Below, in pieces: positions 11,701 through 20,877 of a DNA stretch of 64,000 nt. The notes beneath the pieces were generated by a model. It had not been told where the DNA came from, did not search any database, and worked only from the letters and a program-made list of their open reading frames with translations. This DNA comes from Diplonema japonicum (taxonomy: Eukaryota > Euglenozoa > Diplonemea > Diplonemida > Diplonemidae). Where the stretch lies: contig OZ025721.1 in NCBI GenBank assembly GCA_964019335.1, forward strand, positions 186,001 through 250,000. The letters run 5' to 3'. Every line of letters starts with the position of its first letter. The first letter of the stretch is position 1. Both the position numbers and the translations under genes were made by a program.

Positions 11701-12814
11701 AGACCATTATTAAAACTGAACAATTTAAATACAAATCCGGTAGTTAAATATGAGATTTTGGAGTTAAATTATGGGGCTTCAGAGTGAAAAAATGGGTCTT
11801 GTCGTGGAAAAAAATGTACCCGACCCCTTGAAAAAATTTTTTGGGGACGGGGTATTTTGACTATTTTTGGCCATCTGAGGCCATTCCAGCCCTTAAAAGT
11901 GGGAATAAGTGCTTTACTTCCCCTTTAAATGCCACGGCGAAATAGCAACCCCCATATTAAAGTTTTTTTGCTCGGCACAAGTTGCATGTAGTTATAAAAT
12001 CCATTTTTTGAAAGATAAATATTTGTAGCAAAAAAAAAGAAAAAAAAAGAAAAAAAACAGATTTTCCACGAAGAACCTGTGGACTCAAAGCTCCTCGAAA
12101 GCGAGAAAATGGTGTACTTCACTAATGCGAACACTAAGGTTTGGTTCAGAAGAAAAAAAAGAAAAAAAAAAAACAATTCTCATCTAGGTCGCTGTTTTGT
12201 GTAACCATCAAAAGACGATGGCAAAGGGACACGAACAGCAGAAGGAGAGTCTGAACAGCAAGGTGGAAGATTTGAAGACGACCTTGAAACTCTTGGAGGG
12301 CGCGCTGGAGAAAATCAACAAGGCCAAGAAGAACAAGCGGGGCGACGTGTTCAAAGTGGAAAAGGAACGGTACTGGAAGGTGGAGGACAAAATTCAGTTG
12401 ACCTGGCTTAAAAAATACGGCAAAGAAGAAGATTTGGAGAAGTATGAGACTGCAATGGAGAGGAGGAAAGGTGGGGGTGCAAGCCCGAAGAGGAAGAGAA
12501 AAGACGACAGCGACTCTGATGACGATAAACCCCTCAAGAAAAAAACCAAAAAAGCCGCGCCCAAGAAATCAAAGAAGAAGAAGGACGACTCGGAGGAGAG
12601 CAGCAACGACAGCGAGAGCGAAAAATCCACCAAATCTTCGAAATCGAACGGCAGTGGCAGCAAAAGCGGCAGCGACAGCGATTCAGACGAGAAACCCCTT
12701 AAAAAACGAGGCAAAAAAGCTGCAAAGAAAGCAACGCCGAAAAAAGCTGCTGCAAGGAAAGGACGCCGTAAAATGGAGCAATCAGAGAGCGACAGCAGCA
12801 GCGACAGCGATTAG
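8738..12814 (+). CDS. DNA topoisomerase IB, apparently intact copy
   Basis: Relaxes supercoils by a transient 3'-phosphotyrosyl break, in the nucleus. Exons 8738-10273, 12061-12138 and 12188-12814 give 746 aa. Order: a Lys/Ser/Asp-rich NLS region (1-108), core starting near WWNRPDSELVHDG, EPPGIFQGRGKHPKLG, then the active-site segments LALRVGGEK (Arg), FLGKDSIRY (Lys), KVFRTYNAS (Arg) and LCNHQ (His), a short coiled linker, and Tyr600 (codon 12371-12373) in KERYWKVED as the likely nucleophile. The usual SKxNYLDPR context is divergent. An unusual acidic/basic Ser-Lys tail of about 100 residues follows where other topoisomerases IB end. Intron 1 (10274-12060) is swollen by foldback repeats; intron 2 is 49 bp. 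The start lies after an A-rich leader. Confidence 0.88.
10309..11609. repeat. Large inverted repeat (foldback) in a topoisomerase intron
   Basis: The left arm (10309-10435) TATTTCACTCTTCGTCATTT... with iterated CATAATTTAACGCGAAA is matched inverted at 11505-11609. Between the arms lie GC-rich DNA with broken minus-strand frames (10640-11150, one stretch ending in a CxxC-type zinc-ribbon-like remnant) and a segment (11157-11290) that recurs at 54219-54340. A block after the left arm (about 10450-10530) recurs in the same orientation just beyond the right arm (11635-11720). Probably a foldback transposon, partly rearranged. Confidence 0.65.
11311..11946. repeat. Second foldback repeat, arms about 175 bp
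   Basis: GCTATTTCGCCGTGGCATTT at 11311 is inverted at 11946, and the match continues through about 175 bp (11311-11490 against 11768-11946), including CCACTTTTAAGGGCTGGAAT. The right arm of the other foldback repeat (10309-11609) lies in the loop, so the two structures are interleaved rather than simply nested. No coding capacity. Confidence 0.7.
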
Positions 12815-13313
12815 GAATGGATCCTTTAGTGTTGTAAAAAAAAAGGGGGGGGTAATATTTTAATAGTGTGTCAGGGGGAGGGGAGGTGTTTTTTTTTTGT
12901 ACTTTGTTTTCTCTTTTTTTTCCTTTGATTATCCCATTTTTTTTTTCTTTTACCTCCCTTCTTGTTCACCTCTCTTTTTTTGTTTGCAAAACCCCCCCCC
13001 TAAAAAACCGTCTCTATAAAATCCAGAGGAGAGGAAAACAAAAAAAAACAAAAACAAAAAGGAAAGGAAAATTCATAGTGGAAGCCCTTTCCCTCCTCCC
13101 TGTTGTTCATCCCAAGGGCGGTCCTCAGTTGCTGGACATCGCGTCTTAGAACAGCGTCGTTCCCCCCCCTCCCTTTTTTTCCTGCTACCTCTCCTTCCCT
13201 TTCCCCCTTCTATTCCCACTTTCTGAGTGTGCTACTCTTCTTCTTTTTTTTTTTTTCATTTAGCCAGGGAGAGGATTAAAAAAAAAAAAAGAGGGAAAAA
13301 AAAAAAAGGTAAA
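12815..13313. other. Spacer, T/C-rich
   Basis: No gene seen. Pyrimidine-rich DNA ends with a long T tract and TAG at 13261-13263, then an A-rich leader to the next start codon. Confidence 0.6.
13231..13263 (+). promoter_or_regulatory. Candidate splice acceptor (polypyrimidine-TAG) before DDB1
   Basis: A run of C and T ends in CATTTAG, 51 bases before the start codon. No upstream exon is needed for the protein, so this is either the acceptor of a 5' UTR intron or a spliced-leader addition site. Comparable sites precede most genes in the window. Confidence 0.45.
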
Positions 13314-16300
13314 ATGGCTTATAAATACGTGTCTTCAGTACACAGACCAACGGCAGTGAAGCTCAGCACAGCTGGGGCGTTCGTGAGCCCGGATTCAAGA
13401 AATTTGGTCACGGTGCAGGGCTCAAGGGTGGCAGTGCACAGCGTATTTTCTGATGGTTTGAAACTTCTAGCAGATGAATGTGTGTACCACACAAAAATTT
13501 TGGCAGCGCAGCTATTCAGGCCGGTGAAACGGGACAGAGACCTACTTTTCCTTCTGTTTGAAGAAGAAGAGTGTGTGGTCATGGAGTGGAACCAAGTCAA
13601 CCCTGGTTTGAAACAGGTGTCAAGGCTCGATCTCAGCGAACCAATCGGTGTTCCGGTTGACCTAGAACGACACTCTCCCATGGCAATGTCGCAGGATCAA
13701 ACCCTGATGGCCTTTCATTTTATCCAAGGCCAGATCAAAATCGTGAAGATAAACGTGGATGGGACTCTGAAACACCCGTTCACACTCAGGCTCGAAGAGT
13801 TCCCGATCAACGATTTTTGCTTTGTGAACGAGGATGCGTTCAAGACGAAATCCCCTACTCTGGCTATTCTGTACCCACAAGACAAGCTGGTGCACCTCAA
13901 GACATACTGCATAAACGTCGAGAAGAAAACAATTGTCGAGGGAGCATTCTCTCAGAACAACGTGGAAAACGCCGCTCGAAAAATCGCCCCTGCACCATCC
14001 GGAATATTCATATTCGGAAGCCAGTTGATTTCGCACTTGAACCCCACGTCGGTTCGAACCATACCTATCACAGATTTCACCACTACAGAGAACGCTGACA
14101 CATCACAACGGCACGAAGATCCGGTTAGTTTTGAAGACACGTCTATAGTTGCATGGTGTGCAGTTGACGATACAAGGTTCCTGCTTTCAAACAGTTCCGG
14201 GAAGCTTTACGGCCTCACCATCACAAGAAAGGAGAAATACGAGTTGAAACTGGAAGCCCTCGGGTACACATCCGTCCCTTCAACCCTTTCATGGACAGGG
14301 ATCGATCCTGGAACGCTCTACGTCGGAAGCGGTACCGGCGACTCAATGCTTGTTCAAATGTTAACATCCCCCAACGAGGAAGACCAATGGATCAATATTC
14401 AGGAATCGTATTGCAACCTGGGACCGATCATGGACTTTGCAGTTGTTGACGCACCGTCTGGAAGCAGTCAGATCGTGTCATGCAGCGGGTCCGGCAAGGA
14501 TGGATCGCTCCGTGTCATTCAGAAAGGAATTGGGTTCACTGAGATCGCGTCCATGGACCTAGCAGGCGTGCAAGGCATGTGGAGTCTCAAAGGCCCCAAC
14601 AGCATCCACGAACGCTTCGTCGTTTTATCCTTCGTCGGGATAACGAAATTGTTAGAACTTCAATCTGACGAAGTAACCGAAACAGAAGCCAACGGGTTCA
14701 CAACCGACACAGGCTCGCTTTGGTGTGCTGACGTTCAAGACCGCTGGATTCAAATCACATCGCATGGCATCAACCTTGTCAACCCGGAGACAAGAGAGCT
14801 TGCGATGTCACTAGATGACTTTGAATCGAATGTGACCGTGGGAACAAGCAGCGGGGAGTGGGTTGCGTGCAGCATTTCAGGAGCTCTCCGAACGTTCCAG
14901 CTTAAATCTAAAGAGCTTGTTCCGAAATGCGGCAAGGACATGGGACATGAAGTGTCTTGCCTGTCCATTTCGTCAAATTACTGTCTGGCAGGGCTGTGGG
15001 ACGAACACATCGTGAGCATTTTAGATGTAGCATCTCTACTTGAAGTGGGAACGGTTTCAACGGGACTGTCGCTTCCCCGATCTGTGTTGCTGCATGATTT
15101 TGGTGAGTCGCAGTTTTTGTTCTGCGGGTTGGGCGACGGTGGGGTCATAACATGGTCGGTGGAACAAGCTACAGGTGGGAAACTTTCCATGACGGACGAA
15201 AGAAAGGTGAATCTCGGAACCCAACCGGTTACCTTGAAAGCTATAAAGACCACCACGCAGCAAACAGCGAGGGGGCAAAAAATCACAGAGACCGCGGTCT
15301 TCGTCTGCTCGGACAAACCGGCAGCCTTTTTCTCGCAGAAGAAAAGACTACAGATCTCGCATGTGAACCTGGGATCCGTGGCGATGGTCAGCCCGTTCAA
15401 CACACCATCACTGTTGGAGCAAAACGAGAATCATTTAGTGGTCATCACCACCAACTCTTTCGCCATTGGATACATTAACGGGATACAAAAACTGGACGTC
15501 CGAACCTACGCTCTCGGAAAGGGCCCCACAGCCATCACTCGCCACCGCCCATCTGGTACTTACGGGGTCCTCTGCGAAGAAGGTAAAATGAAACCAAACA
15601 CCGTCCAGTTGATAAGTGGAGTCAATTGGGAATCTCTTGCCTCATGGAAACTCGACCCTGAAGAACTAGCCTTATCCATATCCACAGTCTTCTTCCCTGA
15701 TGACGGGTGCGAGTACCTAGCAGTCGGAACGTCCTACACAGGTGACGAAGAAGAAGAACCGAAATCAGGACGGATCCTGATCTTCAAAATCTACGAATCA
15801 AGCAAGCTCAGCCTTGTTGCCGAAAAGGACGTTTGCGGAGCGGTTTATAAGATAACAGAGTACAACGGTTGTCTGTTGGCAGCTGTCAATGGGACGATTC
15901 AAATGTACAAATGGCAAGAAGGGGGCGGGCTGAGCTTGGAAGCCCAGCAAGCATGTCATCTCACTGCTATTTCACTGAATGTGAAGGGCGATTTGATTCT
16001 TGTTGGAGATCTATGGAGATCGGTGTCGCTGTTCTGCTACAAAGCTGTGGACAGTTCTTTCGAAGAGGTCGCTTACGACCAGAAGACAAGGAACGGCACG
16101 CTGATGGACGCTGTTATTGAGGACGATGACACGTTTCTGTTGGCCGACTACACCAGCTTGGTCACACTGTCTCAGTCGGAAGATAGAAGACTCGTTACGT
16201 CGGGCAAAATCAATCTAGGGAACACCGTGAATGTTTTCCGCAAGGGGACGCTTATCCATCAGGAAGCCTCAACTTCGCACAACGTCCCTCATGGGCATCA

Positions 16301-17373
16301 ATACGCTGACCCCGCCACAACCCTCCCCATCGACACATCGCGAAGCTGGATCTTTGGTACTGTGAATGGCGCGTTTGGCATTGCCACGCCGCTCTCCGCT
16401 TCTCAGTTTGCCTTCCTCGACACCATCCAACAAGCTATCATTAATGTATGAGGGGGGGGGGAAAAGAGGGGTTAGTGGCTGGTCCATCCGATGTAGTCGC
16501 GAAAGGAAATGTTGTTTGTAAATTAATATTTCTGATCTTGAAGCCACACAGGCCCTTTCGGGTATAACCTCTTGTCTCATGCACCGGGTTTAAAACCAAC
16601 TTTGCGCTCCGCTTAACCTTTTGTGGTTTCTCCCCCCGGGGCCACACATGGAAAAATCAAAAAAGTTTTCACTCAAAGGTTCACCGAATTTTTTTCCGGA
16701 AAATCATATGTCGCACATTGGGTCCATGACGCAAATATATCCATTCCAGCCTTAGAAAAAGCAGTAATTTTGTTGGCCATTTTGCAAAGGGTGGAGGGGA
16801 TCAGATAACAAGTTGGATAAATCAGAAAGTCCTGTTGCTCAGGGTTACAATTGTTAATTGTGTCTGTCAACCACAGGGTGAAATATAACGGTACTTTGGG
16901 TGGGGAGTGGGTGGGTTACTTCCTTTCTTATTCCTTTCGTTTCCTTCTTTCTGTGCGTTGTCCTTCCCCCATGCAATGCCTGTGGCGCAGTCAGTCTGTC
17001 TCTTGCCCCCTAGTAAATTCCTTTGACTGTCCTGCCCACGGCCACCTTTCTCCTTTCCATGTGTGTTCCTCATCGGGGGTAGGAGACTTAGCAGCCTCTG
17101 CTATGGGCCGAAATTGGAACAGCCGAAGAGGGCTGAATTATATTTTTCCCAAGAGAAAAAGGAAAAAAAAAAAAAACACAACAGGAATCGATCGGCACTT
17201 TAGAGTACCAACAGTGGAGGACGGCTAAAGATAGAAAGTGCGTGGAGCTCCCGTTTAATTACATTGATGGAGAAGTGATAGAAATGTTTGTAAACATCCC
17301 CTCAAAGCAACAGGAAACTATTGTTAAGAAAGTGAATGCTACACTAGGTGAACAAAAAAGAAAAGCGGTATGA
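13314..17373 (+). CDS. DDB1: DDB1 (UV-damaged DNA-binding protein 1) orthologue
   Basis: Adaptor of the CUL4 ubiquitin ligase: a three-propeller scaffold that links substrate receptors to CUL4. The start is MAYKYVSSVHRPTAV, as in DDB1 proteins (MSYNYVVTAQKPTAV). The repeated propeller sequence runs to a GTVNGAFGIATPLS segment. The frame seems to stop at 16451, but GTATGA at 16446 is a splice donor. A second exon (17185-17373, after ACAACAG) supplies the missing C-terminal helical domain (IGTLEYQQWRTAKDRK, then YIDGEVIEMFVNIPSKQQE), which aligns with the DDB1 C-terminus in phase 0. Total about 1106 aa against 1140 in human. The 739-bp intron holds no gene. A frame-open extension upstream (13227-13313) is leader DNA. 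Confidence 0.92.
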
Positions 17374-17417
17374 GGAGGGGGGGAAAAGGAAAAGAAAAAG
17401 AAGAAAAAAAATAACTA

Positions 17418-19533
17418 CTGTAAAACAAAAATCCACCGGAAGATAAAATATCCGGACCGCCGAAACATCCGGTGATTTTTTCTTCCGGACATTTTATCTT
17501 CCGGACATTTTTTTGGGGCACTTTTCAAGGGGGTACCTAGCCTGCCCTACGCACTGTCCCCTCCCCCTGTCTGCTGCATGTTTCCCTGGAAAAACTTATG
17601 TTTCTGTTGCAAGAGTCTTAAAAATGGCAAAAATAAAACTAAAAAAAGGGGGTGAGGAACGTCCTACCTGTCCGTCTTTGCTGCCTTCGCAGCCTTGGCA
17701 GTGCGCCTGGCCTCGGCCTCAGCAAGTCTTTGCTGGGTCAAGGGGGGGAGCATTTCTACCGAAGAAAAAGAAGAAGAAGAAACGGAAAACGAAGCTTCGT
17801 CCACCCAAGAAGCGGCGGAAACCGTACTTGTGTCAGATGACACGACAATCGTGTCATCCAACACTTCTCTGGCCCCTTCCAGCTGCCTAGCAAGCTTGGC
17901 ATATTGCTGGTCTTCCCACTCTTCATCCCACTCCCACTCTTCATCCCACTCTTCATCTCCGCAGCACGTCGCTGCAACGGCAATTCTCCCAAGCAGGACT
18001 CCACCAGGGCTCTAAAAAACGCCCGAAACAATGGGCCCAGCTTGCCTGTATAGCTTGCCTGCTGACATGCTCCCAGGCTGCTTCAACCCACCTGGCAGAA
18101 AAAAGAGGGCAAGTTGAATTATTTTAGTTTATTTTTTAAAAAATACCTCAGATGTGGTCCTTTTATCTCACTTGTACTTGGTACCGTCCACCCTTCCTGA
18201 CGGTTCCCTTCTTCCACATACTTGTCCAGCCTCCTCATAGACCACTTTTTATACTTGGTCTTGATTGTCGCCTTCATTGAGGCGTTCAGTCCTATGTCCA
18301 GGGGCTGGCACAAATAGGTGAGGCCTGGAGGGACAAAAGCTAAGTGAACGTTTGTTTCTAAAAACAAGTTCACAAAATCATCCGTAGTGTGGCCATTGTA
18401 GTCATCTAGGATGAGCAAGATGGGCTCGTTGGGTGCCCAGCCCGATGACTTTATAAGTTTATAGCAACAGGGGAGAAAGACACGTTTTACCCAGAGCTGA
18501 AGCGTTTCTTGGGTGGCCCAGTGGGATTTCGAAGCTGTTAAACTCCAGCCTTTTGGGGGGTGTGCAACACGAGGGACGGACCCAGGATATTTCCTGCAGC
18601 GGGCTGGTTCTCTTCTTCCCGTGTAAATTAACTGCGGATGCAGTTTGCCACCAGACAGAGAAACGCAAAACTGTCCGGTGACGGCACGCTTGTCCCCCAA
18701 GCCCCTAACCTTGACAACCTTGGAACCCCTTTTAGTCTTCGTCTTCTTCCCCAGCGGCAGCAGGGGAAGCGCCGTCTGGTCCATGTTCCAGGTCAACTCT
18801 GGCCTGATCCCATGTTCTTTGATGGTCCTTCCGACGTACTCTGCGAACCTCCTTGCTGCTTGGGTGTCATTGAGGCTGCTAGACTTCCCTGTTGTTGAGA
18901 CTCGTTGACCAGCGCTGGGCCGCCGTGGTACCATAGGTGGCTGCGTAGCGGCCTATTTTGGCCTTTTCAGCCTCAGCAAGCTTGAGCTTCGCAGGAGGCT
19001 TTCTTGCTTTCTTGGCGGCGTGCAAGGTGTTGATCTCTTGCACTTCCCTGGGGGTAAGATGGCCGGAGTTGCCAGCATCCAAAAAGGTACGCTTGCCAAC
19101 CCAGTTAGTCAAAGTGCCCTGTTGCATTTTTGAAAAAGTTAATGAAGAGTAAGTTTAATGAAAGATTAAGCGTCTGGAATGTGTTTAGGGGGCTAGGAAA
19201 ATGAGAAATAAAAAGCACAAGAACAACCCTAAAGCAAGCACAAGGAGTGGTTCGGTTCGACAAGTTTGTAGAAGCGAACAATCAGGATCTGAGGTATCTT
19301 TTAGTTCTTGGAAAAGTCCGTAATTCAATTCTCTCTGATTTTCGTTTGATTTTTCTCTTGCTACAGAAACTAGTTTCATCCGTTTTCGGGTCCAGCCCTT
19401 AAAAGAAAAGGGGGTCCCGGGAAAAAAATGCCCGGAAGAAAAAATATCCGGACCGCCAGAGCTTCCGGACATTTTATCTTCCGGACAATTTCTCTTCCGG
19501 ACATTTTATCTTCCGGTGATTTTTGTTTTACAG
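17418..19533. mobile_element. pogo/Tc1-type DNA transposon, 2.1 kb, with TA duplication
   Basis: The ends CTGTAAAACAAAAATC(C)ACCGG (17418) and CCGGTGATTTTTGTTTTACAG (to 19533) are inverted copies, flanked by TA on both sides (17416-17417 and 19534-19535). The TIRs extend through iterated CTTCCGGACATTTTATC motifs. It encodes a minus-strand DDE transposase gene (17953-19127). The element ends directly beside the composite recombinase element at 19538. A deleted relative lies at 36406-36703. Confidence 0.9.
17953..19127 (-). pseudogene. pogo-family transposase, frameshifted, with one intron
   Basis: The N-terminal helix-turn-helix part (19127 down to about 18880; KAKIGRYAATYGTTAAQRW) and the catalytic part (from about 18934) are in different frames. 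About 80 residues usually found between these regions in pogo-type transposases seem to be missing, so an internal deletion or frameshift is likely. The catalytic part shows three acidic positions: NMDQTAL, ILDDYNGH and LCQPLDIGLNAS. The frame ends early in LKNKLK, but GAG|GTATTTTTT and TCTGCCAG|GTGGG define a 55-bp intron (18092-18146). Splicing joins LR to WVEAAWEHVS, the usual C-terminal block of this family, and stops at 17953. The intron matches host introns in size. Confidence 0.75.
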
Positions 19534-19537
19534 TATT

Positions 19538-20342
19538 TATTTAGTGAATATAAGATCCTATGATTTCACGCGTGGTGGCAGTGGTTTTGACGAGTGACGG
19601 TTATATCACGAGCGAAGCGAGTGTTATAACGTTTAACGAGTCAAAACTGCCACCACAAGTGAAATCATCAATCTTATATTCACAAATACGATATTTTATT
19701 TAACGACAGCAAAATTTGAGTGGGTGGGAGGTACAGGTGGTACCAGTTACAACAGGTGTCGGATATGTGCCTCGGTAGTGCACATGTTTCCTGCGAACAT
19801 CAACGCTGCATAAGCGTGGCGGACGATGCCATACCTCGGTGCTAAAGAATTCTGTTATTTGCTCTTGGGCAAAGATGTTCGCCTTTTTTGTTGACTCGCC
19901 TTCTTGGAACCTCTTCACAACCGAGTTTAGCCTTGAATAAACCGTCCGGACTGAACGGGCAGCAGGCCTTGCTTGTTCATGTCGCTAAAATAGAGAATAT
20001 AATCCTCTTCTTTCGGACGGGCCTTTCTTTTCCTTCCTATAATTATGAAACACACAAAAGCGTGCCCACTCCTTTTCGTATGGCTCTTGGAAGGGGGTGA
20101 ACCCTGCTGCGTCCGCCTCTTGTGCAGTCGGGTTCTTGCCCATCCCAAAGGAACCTTGGTAGGAATTTCTGGAGGGTTTTGCTTAAATTAGGCCCAGGAG
20201 TGAAATAATATTTCTTATTTTAACGCTATCAGAATTTTTTCACTCCTGGGCCTAATTTCTTTTAGAAGCCGCAGCGTGAAAATAAAGTCTAAAGTCAGGA
20301 GTGAAATAAAGTGAATTATTTTCACTCCCACCCATGAAAATT
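19538..20342 (-). mobile_element. Composite tyrosine-recombinase element, copy B
   Basis: Same structure as 6797-7475 in opposite orientation: GTGGTGGCAG hairpin (19538-19688), degraded recombinase sequence on the minus strand (about 19740-20160), then the AAATTAGGCCCAGG hairpin block (20184-20342). Read on the minus strand in shifting frames: EKEWARFCVFHNYRKEK, PKEEDYILYFSDMNKQG, YSRLNSVVKRFQEG, IFAQEQITEFF and HAYAALMFAGNMCTTEAH. This is the core-binding region and start of box I of a Crypton-like tyrosine recombinase. The box-I Arg is Cys here. The join between coding remnant and right terminus (ACCTCCCACCC...) is at the same place as in copy A, so both derive from an already truncated element. 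Confidence 0.65.
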
Positions 20343-20877
20343 TTGGTGGAGTTAAATTTAAAAAAAAAAAAGAAAAAAAAAAAGGGAGACAGCAGCCCGA
20401 TAACGATTACAGTCCAACACCTCATCGACAAACTTGATCAAATAACCAGATTGCTGTAGCAAACCAGGGTCTTATTTTCCTTAATTCCCTGTCCTCTTTC
20501 TGTTTCTATTCAAAAAAAAAAAAAAAAAAAGGAAAAAAAAGAAAAGAAAAAGCCTAACCCCTGTTCCTCTTCATATTCTTCTTTTTTTTTACCCCCTCTT
20601 TCACCTTGTCTGGTTGACTTGGGCACAAGGGAAAAACATTAAGTAAAGCTGCGGGAAAAATCAAGGGTCGGCGGAAAGAAAAGGGGAGGAGGGGGAAATA
20701 AAAGAATTGGGGGGGGGGGGGGGTAAGTTCTTTGCTGGAACAAGAAGAAAAAAACTTAAATTGGGGAGGGGTCGAGTCTGTCCTGTTCCCCCCCCCCCCC
20801 CCCCCCCCACTCTTTTCTAACTGGTGAAAAAACAAAAGCAGGAGAAAGAAAAAAGAAAGAAGAAGGAAAAAAAAAAC

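Noticed and set aside
16446-16451. Natural stop of a truncated DDB1
   Set aside because: The missing C-terminal domain is found downstream in phase behind a good acceptor.
16541-16580. Fourth copy of the structured repeat in the DDB1 intron (CACACAGGCCCTTTCGGGTAT)
   Set aside because: Only about 15 bases resemble the conserved block, in a different order with CACACA, and no stems are found.
17664-18031. Extra minus-strand protein frames in the left part of the pogo element
   Set aside because: They overlap the spliced transposase 3' end and low-complexity Ser/Met-Lys repeats; no family resemblance.
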